NCBI RefSeq assembly: GCF_002179965.1
Contig: NZ_NGUQ01000007.1
Span: forward strand, 62,001 to 126,000
Direction of reading: 5' to 3'
Origin: Pandoraea sp. PE-S2T-3
GTDB taxonomy: Bacteria > Pseudomonadota > Gammaproteobacteria > Burkholderiales > Burkholderiaceae
DNA: 64,000 bases
Shown: one piece after another, positions 35,793-45,757 of the stretch
Layout of the letters: every line of letters starts with the position of its first letter
How positions within the stretch are numbered: the stretch's first letter is position 1
Position numbers and translations under genes: made by a program
The notes under the pieces: generated by a model
Databases searched by the model: none
What the model saw: only the letters and a program-made list of their open reading frames with translations
Told to the model about the DNA's origin: nothing

Positions 35793-36707
35793 ATGAAAGC
35801 ACCGGTGTTCCTCAATGCGCTACGGGCGTTCGAAGCCAGCGCGCGGCATCAGAGCTTCTCTGCCGCCGCTGCCGAGTTGAACGTGACACCCGCAGCCGTC
35901 GGCCAGATGGTGCGCAGTCTCGAAGCGTGGCTGGGCGTACCGCTCTTCGAGCGCAGCAGCACCGGGCGGGCGCGTCTCGTGCCGACGCAGGCCGCGCAGC
36001 GGGCACTGCCCGACATTCGCGACGGTTTCGATCGTCTCAACTTGGGGTTTGCCAAACTACGAGAAGGGTCTGCCGTCGGCGTGTTGACGGTGACGGTCAG
36101 TCCCGCGTTCGCCGCGAAATGGCTGCTGCCGCGCATCGACGACTTCCAGAGCGCATGGCCGGACACCGACGTGCGGCTCGACACCAGCCTCAAACTGGCG
36201 GACTTCGTCGCACAAGGCATCGATATCGGCGTGCGTTACGGTCAGGGGCACTGGCCGGGGCTGAAGGCCGAGAAATTGATGGATGAACAGGTCTTTCCTG
36301 TCTGCGCCCCCTCACTGCTGCGCGAGCATCCGTCATTGCAGCATCCGGAAGATCTGCGGGGCATGACGCTGATTCACGACTTGTCGGTGGACACTGCGGC
36401 GGGCTTCGTCACATGGCCGTCTTGGCTGGCACACGCTGGCGTATCCGATGTCACTACACGCGCTGGCCTGAAGGTCAACAACTCGGCGGCCGTGTTGCAG
36501 GCGGCCATCGATGGCCACGGCATCGCCCTTGCCCGCAGCGTGCTCGTGCGTGACGATCTCGCCGCGCAGCGACTCGTGCGGCTCTTCCCCGAGGTGGATT
36601 GCGCGTCGACGCTCGCGTACTACATCGTCTATCGCGCCGAGTGTGCGACGCTGCCACGGCTGGCAGCGTTTCGCGACTGGTTGAAGCAAGCCGCCAGCGA
36701 TCAATGA
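35793..36707 (+). CDS. LysR-family regulator (GcvA-like)
   Basis: 304 aa. The winged helix MKAPVFLNALRAFEASARHQSFSAAAAELNVTPAAVGQMVRSLE and effector part (LADFVAQGIDIGVRYGQGHW) place it in the GcvA-like subgroup. The ATG at 35793 is chosen because the family N-terminus starts there. It is divergent from the SDR gene, its likely target. Confidence 0.92.
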   Translation: MKAPVFLNALRAFEASARHQSFSAAAAELNVTPAAVGQMVRSLEAWLGVPLFERSSTGRARLVPTQAAQRALPDIRDGFDRLNLGFAKLREGSAVGVLTVTVSPAFAAKWLLPRIDDFQSAWPDTDVRLDTSLKLADFVAQGIDIGVRYGQGHWPGLKAEKLMDEQVFPVCAPSLLREHPSLQHPEDLRGMTLIHDLSVDTAAGFVTWPSWLAHAGVSDVTTRAGLKVNNSAAVLQAAIDGHGIALARSVLVRDDLAAQRLVRLFPEVDCASTLAYYIVYRAECATLPRLAAFRDWLKQAASDQ

Positions 36708-36719
36708 CGCGCCCCCAAT

Positions 36720-36756
36720 AAAAAAGCGCCGTTCCTTCGAACGGCGCCCTCTTTTG
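36720..36756. terminator. Bidirectional terminator between LysR and cysteine desulfurase
   Basis: GCGCCGTTC-CTTC-GAACGGCGC (36726-36747) with A-tract on the left and CTCTTTTG on the right, placed between convergent genes. Confidence 0.85.
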
Positions 36757-36796
36757 TTCACGCTTCGCAGCAGCGCTGCGATTCACCTCATCCGCA

Positions 36797-37957
36797 TCAC
36801 GCGGCCAGCGCGCGGCACTGACAAAGCGCACGCTCGAAACAGGCGATCGCAAAGTCGACCGAGGCTTCGTCGGTGAAGCGCCCAAGGCTCACGCGCACCG
36901 TGCGGCCTGCGGCCTCGCTGTCCACACCAATGGCGCTCAACACGTGAGACGGTTGGCCCGAGGCCGAATTGCAGGCCGACGTCGACGAGATCGCCAGATT
37001 GGTGTTCAGCATAAAAGTGAAGAACCCCGGATGATTCACCGTCAGGCTCAACGTATGCGCAATCCGACGCGCACTCGCAGCGTTATGCGTCACGTTGCCC
37101 AGCGCGAGAACCCCATCGAGCAAGCGGCGGCTGAGCTTGCCGATGCGCTCGTTATCCACCGTCATGCCGCGCATGGCCAACTCGCACGCCGTGCCCATGC
37201 CGACGATCTGATGCGTCGCCAGTGTGCCCGAGCGCAAGCCGCGTTCATGACCGCCGCCATGCATCTGCGGCGCGATACGCGCCATCACGTCCTTGTTGAC
37301 GTACAGCGCACCGATTCCCTTCGGCCCATACACCTTGTGCGCCGACATCGACAGCATGTCGATGCCCATGGCCTTCACGTCGATCGGCGTCTTGCCCAGC
37401 GCTTGCGCCGCATCGACATGCAGCAGCGCGCCGGCGTCGTGCACCACCTTCGAGATGGCAGCCACATCGGTCAGCGTACCGAGTTCGTTATTGACGAGCA
37501 TGAGCGACACCAGCCCGGTGTCCGGCCGCAACGCGGCAGCCACCGCCTCCGCCGTAATTTCACCAGTGGCCGAGGGCGTCACGTAGGTCACAGGGGAACC
37601 GCGCTTTTCCAGATAGGCCATCGTGTCGAGAATGGCCTTGTGTTCCATCACGCTCGTGATCAGATGTGGGCGCGCCTGCGCGAGTTCGGCATAGCCCTTG
37701 AGCGCCAGATTGTTCGATTCGGTCGCGCCCGACGTCCAGACGATCTCGGCCGTGTCGGCACCGATGAGCGCCGCCACCTGCGCGCGCGAGCGCTCCACGA
37801 GTCGGCGGGCGGTCGTGCCCGCAGCATGCGAGCTCGACGCCGGATTGCCGAACACACCGTCGACGCCAAGGCAATCGGCCATCGCCGCAATCACGGCGGC
37901 ATCAGCGGGGGTGGTGGCAGCGTAGTCGAAGTAGTGAAGTTGTTCTTTTTCGCGCAT
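36797..37957 (-). CDS. Cysteine desulfurase (IscS/NifS type)
   Basis: 386-aa PLP enzyme that takes sulfur from cysteine to form a persulfide for cluster or thio-cofactor synthesis. Seen: YFDYAATTPAD, TSGATESNNLALKG, HVDAAQALGK, the PLP Lys208 in MSAHKVYGPKG and the mobile-loop Cys329 in SSTSACNSASG. AGGAG before ATG 37957 supports the start. It is not next to iscU or other Fe-S genes, so it may be an extra copy for another sulfur pathway. Confidence 0.93.
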   Translation of the reverse strand: MREKEQLHYFDYAATTPADAAVIAAMADCLGVDGVFGNPASSSHAAGTTARRLVERSRAQVAALIGADTAEIVWTSGATESNNLALKGYAELAQARPHLITSVMEHKAILDTMAYLEKRGSPVTYVTPSATGEITAEAVAAALRPDTGLVSLMLVNNELGTLTDVAAISKVVHDAGALLHVDAAQALGKTPIDVKAMGIDMLSMSAHKVYGPKGIGALYVNKDVMARIAPQMHGGGHERGLRSGTLATHQIVGMGTACELAMRGMTVDNERIGKLSRRLLDGVLALGNVTHNAASARRIAHTLSLTVNHPGFFTFMLNTNLAISSTSACNSASGQPSHVLSAIGVDSEAAGRTVRVSLGRFTDEASVDFAIACFERALCQCRALAA

Positions 37958-38087
37958 GATCGGGCTCCTGCAAAAATGTGCATCGATCGTACGCGTCGAA
38001 AACGAGAAAAGGCTTGCAAAATCACTCGTCGATTTCGACGATTGAGCCAATTTGTTCCCCAAAATACATAAATTCAGGAAATTATTA

Positions 38088-39500
38088 CTACACCACCCCA
38101 GATGGCGCTTCCGATCCCGAAAATCGCACGGTGACGGCCAGTCCCCCGCCCGGGGCATCGGCCAGCGTGACTTCGGCGCGATGCATACGGGCAATCTCCC
38201 TCACGATGGCCAGTCCGAGCCCGGAGCCGTCCACGGCCTGTCCGGTGGTTTCGCTGCGATAGAACCGCTGAAACACGGCGTCGTGCTCGTGCGCAGGAAT
38301 CCCCGGTCCGTTATCGACCACTTGCAACACCGGCGCCCCGTGCTCGACACCGACGCGCACGGTAATGACCGCGCCATCGCCTGCGTAACGAATCGCGTTG
38401 TCGATCAGGTTGCCGCACATCTCGGCGAGCAATTCGCGTTGCCCCAGCAGGTCGACCGCGCCGTCGTGCTCGAACCCGAGATCGATGCCGCGCGCGCGTG
38501 CCACCGGCGACCAGTCCAGCGTCGTGCTGCGCGCCACCTCATCGAGGCGAAGCGGCACCTTCGCGGCCGGGGTACCGACGTCGGCCTCCAACCGCGACAG
38601 CGACAGCAACTGCCGGACACTCTTCGCCGCCTGCTTCACCGCCAGATTGAGCCGTTCGACGCGCTCCCGTGCGCTCGCACTCAACGTCTCGCGCAACGTC
38701 AGTTCCGACTCGGCCTGAATGATCGCCAGCGGTGTCTTCAACTGGTGCGCCGCGTCGGCAAAGAAGCGTTGCCGCGACGCCTGCATGCGCCCGACGCGCC
38801 CCACATACTGATTGATCGACTCGACCAGCGGCTCGACCTCGGTCGGCAAATCCACGTTATCGAGTGGCGTCGTGTCGTCTTCGCTGCGCGCGGCCACCTT
38901 CGCAGACAGCCGATTGAGCGGACGCAAACCGCGCGTCACCCCAAGCCACACGATGGCGAGCGCCAGCACCACCAGCAGCACTTCCTGCTGCAACGCCCCC
39001 GTCAGAATCTGGCGAGCGAGTTCGTGACGCGACTCGGTGGTCTCGCCCACCACGATCCAGACGACGCGCGTCTTGGCATTCGGCACATCGTGCACGGGCA
39101 GACGCAATGCCCCCATGCGCAACGCCTCGCCGCGATAGGTCGCGTCGTAAAACACCGAGTGATAGGGCTCCGGCGTGACCACCGAGGGCGGCAACGGCAG
39201 ATCGTGATACCCGGTCACCGCCCGCTCGCCGTCCTCGCGAATCACGTAATAGATCTTGCCGCCCCGATCCGACTCGAACATCTCCAGCGCGAGGTACGGC
39301 AAGTTGACCTGCACCTCGCCGTCGATCAACTGCGTGCCCTCGCGAATCGACTTGATCGAGAATTCGAGCGACCGGTCGAACGCGGAATTGGCAGCACTCA
39401 TCGCGCGCTGATACGTGAGCCAAGTATCCAGCGCGAGCAGTCCAAGCAGCGGGAACAGCAGCCAGAGCGCCAGTTGGCGGCGAAGATTCGGTTGCGGCAT
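38088..39500 (-). CDS. TctE-like sensor histidine kinase
   Basis: 470-aa membrane kinase. A first helix (LALWLLFPLLGLLALDTWL) and a second near residue 170-190 bracket a periplasmic 2CSK_N-type domain; HAMP-like linker, HisKA with His252 (FFADAAHQLKTPLAIIQAE), and a HATPase (NLIDNAIRYAG, DNGPGIP, GSGLGLAIV) follow. It is 38 bp after its response regulator gene. The pair faces an ABC uptake operon, which is the typical TctDE-type arrangement for carboxylate sensing, so it probably senses the imported substrate. Confidence 0.92.
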   Translation of the reverse strand: MPQPNLRRQLALWLLFPLLGLLALDTWLTYQRAMSAANSAFDRSLEFSIKSIREGTQLIDGEVQVNLPYLALEMFESDRGGKIYYVIREDGERAVTGYHDLPLPPSVVTPEPYHSVFYDATYRGEALRMGALRLPVHDVPNAKTRVVWIVVGETTESRHELARQILTGALQQEVLLVVLALAIVWLGVTRGLRPLNRLSAKVAARSEDDTTPLDNVDLPTEVEPLVESINQYVGRVGRMQASRQRFFADAAHQLKTPLAIIQAESELTLRETLSASARERVERLNLAVKQAAKSVRQLLSLSRLEADVGTPAAKVPLRLDEVARSTTLDWSPVARARGIDLGFEHDGAVDLLGQRELLAEMCGNLIDNAIRYAGDGAVITVRVGVEHGAPVLQVVDNGPGIPAHEHDAVFQRFYRSETTGQAVDGSGLGLAIVREIARMHRAEVTLADAPGGGLAVTVRFSGSEAPSGVV

Positions 39501-39538
39501 CAGGCAGAGGGACTCAAGGGGCGCGAGGGGACGTGCGA

Positions 39539-40246
39539 TTACGACGCCGTAGGTGTCGTCGAGACGGCAGATGCAGCGCCGGGTTTGGCTTCCAGCAGAT
39601 AACCGAGTCCGCGCAGCGTGACGATGGCGACACCGCTGCCTTCGAGCTTCTTGCGCAGCCGGTAGACGTAGATTTCGATGGCGTCCGGATTCACCGACTC
39701 GTCGATCCCGAAAAGCTTCTCCGACAGCGCTTCTTTATTGATTGCCCGGCCACCACGCAGAATCAGCACTTCGAGCACAGCGCGCTCGCGCTTGGTCAGC
39801 GCCAGCAACTCGCCGTCGAGACGAAAACTGCGCTCCACCCCATCGAATACGAGCGGCCCACAGGTCACGTCGGCACTCTCATGGCGCTGCGACCGGCGAA
39901 TCAATGCGCGCGCACGGGCCTCCAGTTCATCGAGTTCGAACGGCTTCGACAGATAATCGTCGGCCCCGAGATTGAGCCCCTTCACGCGGTCTTCGAGCGA
40001 GCCGTGGGCGGTGAGAATCAGCACCGGCACCATGTTGCGCCGCTGACGCAGCCGGCGCAGCAGCTCAAGGCCGTCGAGGCGCGGCAGCCCCAGATCGAGA
40101 ATGACGAGCGAATACTCCTGCGTGCGCAGCACGTGATCGGCAGCTTCGCCGTCGTGCATGCAATCGACGGCGAAATGCGCCTGCGTGAGGGCTTCGGCAA
40201 GGGATTTGGCCAGACTCGGATTGTCTTCGACAAGCAGGATGCGCAT
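39539..40246 (-). CDS. OmpR-family response regulator (TctD-like)
   Basis: 235 aa. The receiver domain has phospho-Asp51 (LVILDLGLPRLDGLELL) and switch Lys in DDYLSKPFE. The C-terminal winged helix shows LTKRERAVLEVLILRGGRAINKEALSEKLFG and IEIYVYRLRKKLEGSGVAIVTLRGLGYLL. The ATG at 40246 matches the family start MRILLVED; a longer frame adds ten residues. Divergent from the binding-protein gene across 154 bp. Confidence 0.93.
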   Translation of the reverse strand: MRILLVEDNPSLAKSLAEALTQAHFAVDCMHDGEAADHVLRTQEYSLVILDLGLPRLDGLELLRRLRQRRNMVPVLILTAHGSLEDRVKGLNLGADDYLSKPFELDELEARARALIRRSQRHESADVTCGPLVFDGVERSFRLDGELLALTKRERAVLEVLILRGGRAINKEALSEKLFGIDESVNPDAIEIYVYRLRKKLEGSGVAIVTLRGLGYLLEAKPGAASAVSTTPTAS

Positions 40247-40400
40247 GAAAAGGGACCAGACCCTAGGGAAATCCATGACCCGAAAAACCGCTCATGGGCC
40301 GGATTCGACACGAAATCGAAAGCGAATTGAAAGTTCCGGCAAATTACCATGCGCCACGAGAAAACGACAAACCCCGTTCAAGGGGGCTCTGGAGGAAGAC

Positions 40401-41504
40401 ATGAAGCAAACGCAACTGCTTGGGCGCTGCGTGGCCGCCGCCGCACTGTTCGCGACCGGCCTGTCCGCCGCTCACGCGCAGGTGCCCGCCGGGTACCCGG
40501 CGAACTATCAGGCCACCATCGACGGGGCCAAGAAAGAAGGCAAGCTGATCGTGTACTCGGTGACCGACACCGCCCTCGTGCGTCCGCTCATCAAGGACTT
40601 CGAGGCACTCTACGGTGTGAAGGTCGAGTACAACGATATGAACAGCACCGAGCTGTACAACCGCTACATCAGCGAGTACGCCGCCAACAGCACCAGCGCC
40701 GACGTGCTCTGGAGCTCGGCCATGGACCTCCAGGTCAAGCTCGTGAACGACGGCACGATGGCGAGCTACGAATCGCCCGAGTCGTCACACATCCCCCAAT
40801 GGGCGCAGTACCAGAAGCAGGCTTACGGCACGACCTACGAGCCGCTCGCCATTGTCTACAACAAGCGTCTGCTGCCGGCCGACCAAGTGCCGCAAACGCG
40901 TGTCGAACTCATCAAGCTGTTGCAGTCGGACCCGGCCAAGTTCAAGGGCAAGGTCACGACCTACGACATCGAGAAATCCGGTGTGGGCTTCAACTACCTC
41001 ACGCAAGACGCGCGCGTGAACCCGGAAGTCACGTGGGAACTCGTGGGCGCGATGGGTGCCCTCAACCCAAAGCTGCAATCGAGCACGGGCGCGATGATGG
41101 AGCGCATTTCGTCGGGCGAGAACCTGATCGGCTACAACATTCTCGGCTCGTACGCGTTTGCCAAGGCGAAGAAGGACCCGTCGATCGGCTACGTCTACCC
41201 GCGCGATTACACGCAGGTGGTGAGCCGTCTGGTCACCATCTCGAAGAAGGCCAAGAACGTCAACGCCGCCAAGCTCTGGGTCGACTACCTGCTCTCGAAG
41301 CGCGGCCAGACGCTGCTCGCGAATCAAGCCAACCTGTTCTCGATCCGCGCCGACGTGGAAGGCGAGACCTCGATGGCCAACCTCACGCAGCAACTGGGCG
41401 CCGCGCTCAAGCCGATTCCGATCGGTGCGGGCCTGCTCGTCTACCTCGACCAATCCAAGCGCCTCGAATTCCTGAAGCGCTGGCAACAGTCCATCAAGCG
41501 CTGA
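40401..41504 (+). CDS. ABC transporter substrate-binding protein (Fe3+/AfuA type)
   Basis: 367 aa. Signal peptide MKQTQLLGRCVAAAALFATG with cleavage after AHA, then a type II periplasmic-binding fold typical of the AfuA/FbpA cluster (LIVYSVTDTALVRPLIKDFEALYGVKVEYND, SADVLWSSAMDLQVKL, EPLAIVYNKRLLP). The neighbouring TctDE-like system suggests an organic acid, phosphonate or similar anion and not iron; the paired tyrosines that bind iron in FbpA were not found by eye. GGAGG precedes the start. First gene of an uptake operon with permease and ATPase. Confidence 0.88.
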   Translation: MKQTQLLGRCVAAAALFATGLSAAHAQVPAGYPANYQATIDGAKKEGKLIVYSVTDTALVRPLIKDFEALYGVKVEYNDMNSTELYNRYISEYAANSTSADVLWSSAMDLQVKLVNDGTMASYESPESSHIPQWAQYQKQAYGTTYEPLAIVYNKRLLPADQVPQTRVELIKLLQSDPAKFKGKVTTYDIEKSGVGFNYLTQDARVNPEVTWELVGAMGALNPKLQSSTGAMMERISSGENLIGYNILGSYAFAKAKKDPSIGYVYPRDYTQVVSRLVTISKKAKNVNAAKLWVDYLLSKRGQTLLANQANLFSIRADVEGETSMANLTQQLGAALKPIPIGAGLLVYLDQSKRLEFLKRWQQSIKR

Positions 41505-41554
41505 CCGGTCTGACGCAGCCAGTCCCGCTGCGCCGCCGGTTCACCTGATGCACG

Positions 41555-41581
41555 CGATTCACCCGATTCACCCGATTCACC
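41555..41581. repeat. Three tandem 9-bp repeats (CGATTCACC)
   Basis: Exact copies at 41555-41563, 41564-41572 and 41573-41581, in the gap between binding protein and permease genes. Confidence 0.9.
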
Positions 41582-41664
41582 TGTAATTCTGGCGGCCGCG
41601 CACGCGGCCCGCCTCTCCCCAAGCCATTCTCGATATGCGCCCTGCGTGGCGCAGGGAGACCTTC

Positions 41665-43428
41665 ATGCTGTCGTCTACTACCGACACCCGCTCTGCGGCG
41701 CCGTCCGCACGCTCGCGCGCTGGCGTGCCTCATCTTGTTGCGTCGCCATGGCGTGCGCTCGCGGCGACCTCACGCTGGATGGTCATCGCCGTGCTCACGA
41801 TTGCCGTGCTGCTGCCGCTGTCGTTCATCGTCGTGCAGAGCCTGCTGTCGGCGCCGTTCTTCGATGCGAACCGCACGTTCGGCATCGACGGTTACCGCTT
41901 CATCTTCACCGACCCCGATTTCTGGTCGGCGGTAAAGAACTCTTTCATCATCGCGTTCGGGATGCTGTTCATCTCGATCCCGCTCGGCGGCATTCTCGCG
42001 TTCCTGATGGTGCGTACCGATCTGCCGGGCCGCCGCTGGCTCGAACCGCTGCTGCTCACGCCCGTCTTCGTCTCGCCGATGGTGCTCGCGTTCGGCTACG
42101 TGGTCGCCGCCGGCCCCGTCGGTTTCTACTCGGTGTGGTTCCGCGAACTCACGGGCATGGATGCGCCGTGGTCGGTCTACTCGATCTTCGCGATCACCGT
42201 GATCGTGGGCTTCACGCACGTGCCGCACGTCTACCTCTACTCGTCGGCTGCGCTGCGCAACCTCGGCTCCGACGTGGAAGAAGCCGCCCGCGTCGCCGGT
42301 GCGCGCCCGTTCCGCGTTGCACTCGACGTCAGCCTGCCGATGACCATGCCTGCGCTGTTGTTCGCGGGCGTGCTGGTGTTCTTCCTCGGCTTCGAAGTCT
42401 TCGGTCTGCCGCTCGTGCTGGGCGATCCTGAAGGTCACTTGGTGCTGGCGACCTACCTGTACAAGCTGACCAACAAGCTCGGTGTGCCGTCGTATCACCT
42501 GATGGCGGCCGTGGCGATGTGCATCGTGGCGATCACCTTCCCGCTCGTGCTGTTGCAGCGTCACTTGCTCAAGCGCGCCAACAAGTACGTGACGGTCAAG
42601 GGCAAGGCTGGCCGGCAAACCGTGCTGCCGCTGGGCGTGTGGCGCTGGATTGCGCTGGGCATCGTTGTGACGTGGCTGCTGGTGACGGTGATCGTGCCGA
42701 TCTCGGGCATCGTGCTGCGCTCGTTCGTCACGCACTGGGGCGAAGGCGTCGCGATCGCCGAAGTGCTCACGCTCTCGAATTTCGAAGAGCTGTTCGAGCA
42801 AGACAACCTCGTGCGCGCCATTCTCAATACGCTCGGCATCGGTGTGATCGGTGGCGCGATGGCCGTGGGCTTCTACTCGCTCGTCGCCTTTGCCGGGCAC
42901 CGTCGCGACGACTGGGCCGCCAAGCTGCTCGACTACATCGTGCTGCTGCCGCGCGCCGTGCCGGGCTTGCTCGCGGGTCTGGCGTTCCTGTGGATCTTCC
43001 TCTTCGTGCCGGGCTTGAAGGAACTCAAGAACTCGATGTGGAGCATCTGGGTGGCCTACACGGTGGTGTGGCTCGCCTACGGCATGCGACTCATCCAGAG
43101 CGCCCTGCTGCAAGTCGGCCCCGAGCTGGAAGAAGCGGGCCGCAGCGTGGGCGGCACGCGCAGCCGCGTGAGTCTCGACGTCACGCTGCCGCTGGTGCGT
43201 TTCGGCCTGCTTGCCGCGTGGCTGCTCATTTTCATGATTTTCGAGCGCGAATACTCCACCGCCGTCTATCTGCTCTCGCCGGGCACGGAAGTGATCGGCT
43301 CGCTGCTCGTGTCGCTGTGGGCGACCGGCGCAGTCGATCAGGTGGCCGCGCTCTCTGTCATCAACATCGCGATGGTCGGCGCCGGTCTGGGCGTGGCGTT
43401 GCGCTTCGGAGTCAAATTGCATGGATAA
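41665..43428 (+). CDS. ABC transporter permease, fused double-unit (Fe3+ type)
   Basis: 587 aa with about twelve helices, two BPD_transp_1 units in tandem (first EAA loop RNLGSDVEEAARVAGARPFRV, second QVGPELEEAGRSVGGTRSRVS). The FbpB/AfuB-like fusion is normal for this importer class. GGGAGA 5 bases before ATG 41665 supports the start. Its 3' end overlaps the ATPase start by 8 bp, so translation is coupled. Confidence 0.92.
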   Translation: MLSSTTDTRSAAPSARSRAGVPHLVASPWRALAATSRWMVIAVLTIAVLLPLSFIVVQSLLSAPFFDANRTFGIDGYRFIFTDPDFWSAVKNSFIIAFGMLFISIPLGGILAFLMVRTDLPGRRWLEPLLLTPVFVSPMVLAFGYVVAAGPVGFYSVWFRELTGMDAPWSVYSIFAITVIVGFTHVPHVYLYSSAALRNLGSDVEEAARVAGARPFRVALDVSLPMTMPALLFAGVLVFFLGFEVFGLPLVLGDPEGHLVLATYLYKLTNKLGVPSYHLMAAVAMCIVAITFPLVLLQRHLLKRANKYVTVKGKAGRQTVLPLGVWRWIALGIVVTWLLVTVIVPISGIVLRSFVTHWGEGVAIAEVLTLSNFEELFEQDNLVRAILNTLGIGVIGGAMAVGFYSLVAFAGHRRDDWAAKLLDYIVLLPRAVPGLLAGLAFLWIFLFVPGLKELKNSMWSIWVAYTVVWLAYGMRLIQSALLQVGPELEEAGRSVGGTRSRVSLDVTLPLVRFGLLAAWLLIFMIFEREYSTAVYLLSPGTEVIGSLLVSLWATGAVDQVAALSVINIAMVGAGLGVALRFGVKLHG

Positions 43429-44491
43429 GCTCGTCGTCGACAACCTCTTTCTGAGCTATGGCACCAACCCGATCCTCAAGGGTGTGTCGTTCGAACTCAA
43501 AGCTGGTGAAGTCGTGTGCCTGCTCGGCGCATCGGGCAGTGGCAAGACCACGCTCCTGCGTGCCGTGGCCGGTCTCGAACAACCGTCGGAAGGCCGCATC
43601 GCGCTGGACGATCAGGTCTTCTTCGACGGCGCGAAAAGCATCGATTGCCCCGTCGAACAGCGCTCGCTCGGGCTGGTGTTTCAGTCGTATGCGCTGTGGC
43701 CGCATCGCACGGTGGCCGATAACGTCGGCTACGGCCTGAAGCTGCGCAAGGTCGGTGCGACTGAGCGCCGCGAACGCGTACAAAGCGCCCTCGATCAACT
43801 GGGCTTGGGCCATCTGGCCGAGCGCTTTCCGTTCCAGTTGTCCGGCGGTCAACAACAACGTGTGGCCATCGCCCGCGCCCTCGTCTACAACCCGCCCGTC
43901 ATTCTGCTCGACGAGCCGCTCTCGAACCTCGACGCCAAGTTGCGCGAAGAAGCACGGGCGTGGCTGCGCGAGTTGATCGTCTCGCTGGGGCTGTCGGCCT
44001 TGTGCGTGACGCACGATCAGACCGAAGCCATGGCGATGTCGGATCGCATTCTGCTGCTGCGCAACGGCCGTATCGAGCAGGAAGGCACCCCGGCAGAGCT
44101 GTACGGCTCGCCGCGCTCGCTCTACACGGCGGAGTTCATGGGCAGCAACAACCGCATCGACGCGACCGTGAGCGCGGTCGATGGCGAATTCGTCACGCTG
44201 GCAGGCGACGGCTTCGCCTTGCAGGCCCGCGCCCGCGACACGCTCGCACCGGGTCAGGACGCACAAGCCGTGATTCGCCTTGAGCGCGTGCAGGTCGCCG
44301 ACGGCCCGGGCCACAACCGCGTGGGCGCACAACTCGTCACGTCGATGTATCTGGGCGACCGCTGGGAATACCTGTTCCATTGCGGCGCGCTGCGCTTCCG
44401 TGCATTCGGTCACGTGCCGCGCGACCCGGGCCATCACTGGATCGAATTCCCGGCCAACGACTGCTGGGCGTTTGCACAATCCAACGCCTAA
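43421..44491 (+). CDS. ABC transporter ATP-binding protein (Fe3+/spermidine type)
   Basis: 356 aa. Walker A GASGSGKTTLL, Q-loop VFQSYALWPHRTV, signature LSGGQQQRVAIARAL, Walker B VILLDEPLSNLD and H-loop VTHDQTEAMAM; after residue 240 a TOBE-like regulatory domain. It powers import of the substrate bound by the product at 40401. A porin follows at 97 bp. Confidence 0.94.
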   Translation: MDKLVVDNLFLSYGTNPILKGVSFELKAGEVVCLLGASGSGKTTLLRAVAGLEQPSEGRIALDDQVFFDGAKSIDCPVEQRSLGLVFQSYALWPHRTVADNVGYGLKLRKVGATERRERVQSALDQLGLGHLAERFPFQLSGGQQQRVAIARALVYNPPVILLDEPLSNLDAKLREEARAWLRELIVSLGLSALCVTHDQTEAMAMSDRILLLRNGRIEQEGTPAELYGSPRSLYTAEFMGSNNRIDATVSAVDGEFVTLAGDGFALQARARDTLAPGQDAQAVIRLERVQVADGPGHNRVGAQLVTSMYLGDRWEYLFHCGALRFRAFGHVPRDPGHHWIEFPANDCWAFAQSNA

Positions 44492-44588
44492 GCCCGCCGT
44501 ACGAGACCGGAGACAGACGCCATCCCAAGCGACGCGCGGGCGCTCTCCCGCGCAATACCAAGAGAAACAGAAGAAAGAGGAGACAACA

Positions 44589-45674
44589 ATGAAACGAAGC
44601 AGTATCGGTCTGGCCGCAACGACGGCACTGGGCGTGCTGGGCGCCGCGCTGGCCAGTCAGGCTCACGCACAGTCGAACGTGACGATTTACGGGATCGTCG
44701 ACGCCGGCGTGGAGTATGTGAACCATGCGAGCGACAACGGCGGAGCAGCACGCGCCGTGTCGGGCGGCAAGAACACGTCGCGCTTCGGCTTCAAGGGCTC
44801 CGAAGATCTGGGCAACGACCTCAAGGCCGTGTTCCAGTTGGAAAGCGGTATCAATCTGGTCAACGGCCAGTTCGATGACGGCCCCGGCGCGATCTTCGAT
44901 CGCCGCGCCACGGTCGGTCTGTCGCAGAAGAAGTGGGGGCAAGTGACCATCGGCCGTACGTTCACGACAACGTACGACTACATGCTCCAGTTCGACCCGA
45001 TGGGTTATGCGCCGAACTACTCGTGGGCCACCAGCTCGACCGCCACGGGCGCCCGCAAGGACGGCCTGTTCTCGCGCTCGGCCAACGCCGTGCGCTACGA
45101 CGGTGAGTTCAACGGTCTGAAACTCGGGGCGATGTATGGCTTCGGCAACGTGCCGGGCAGCATGAAGACGAGCTCGAAGTATGACTTCGCCGTCGGCTAC
45201 GAAAACGGTCCGTTCGCCGTGGTGGCGACGTACGACCGCCAGAACGGCGCCGGTACGAGCACGAGCCCTGCCGACACGACGGATTACATTCAGGGGATTC
45301 ACGCGGGCGCGAGCTACAGCTTTGGCCCCGCGAAGGTAATGGCCGGGTATCGCAACTACAAGAAGACGTTCATCACGGCAGGCACGGCATCGCTGCGCAG
45401 CGATATGTACTGGCTGGGCGGCTCGTACGACTTCACGCCGGCCTTCACGCTGTATGGCGCGATCTACCATCAGGACATCAAGGATGCGGGCGATGCCGAC
45501 CCGACGCTGATCTCGCTGCGCGCGCAATACGCGATGTCCAAGCGTACGTCGCTGTACCTGTCGGGTGGCTACGCATTTGCGAAGCACGGCCAGAAGGTCA
45601 GCCTGTCGCGTGACCTCGTCGGTGCCGCCGACACGCAGGTCGGTGTGACCGCCGGCATCCAGCACCGCTTCTGA
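44589..45674 (+). CDS. Gram-negative general porin (OmpC type)
   Basis: 361 aa. A signal peptide ending SQAHA is followed by QSNVTIYGIVDAGVEYV, with loop motif GSEDLGNDLKAVFQLE and a final Phe (QHRF), typical of Burkholderiales 16-strand trimeric porins. GAGGAG upstream supports the start. Located directly after the ABC uptake genes, it may admit the same substrate. A long imperfect hairpin with T-tract ends it. Confidence 0.94.
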   Translation: MKRSSIGLAATTALGVLGAALASQAHAQSNVTIYGIVDAGVEYVNHASDNGGAARAVSGGKNTSRFGFKGSEDLGNDLKAVFQLESGINLVNGQFDDGPGAIFDRRATVGLSQKKWGQVTIGRTFTTTYDYMLQFDPMGYAPNYSWATSSTATGARKDGLFSRSANAVRYDGEFNGLKLGAMYGFGNVPGSMKTSSKYDFAVGYENGPFAVVATYDRQNGAGTSTSPADTTDYIQGIHAGASYSFGPAKVMAGYRNYKKTFITAGTASLRSDMYWLGGSYDFTPAFTLYGAIYHQDIKDAGDADPTLISLRAQYAMSKRTSLYLSGGYAFAKHGQKVSLSRDLVGAADTQVGVTAGIQHRF

Positions 45675-45757
45675 TCAAGCGTCTAATCCCGCGGCTGAAC
45701 TCGCGTCCGATCGGGTGGTTGATCGGGTCGCGGTTCAATCGCTGACGTTTTTCCTCA

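Noticed and set aside
40401-45674. Iron-siderophore uptake operon
   Set aside because: No TonB receptor or Fur-like site seen, and the regulator is of the carboxylate-sensing type; left as an unknown anion importer.
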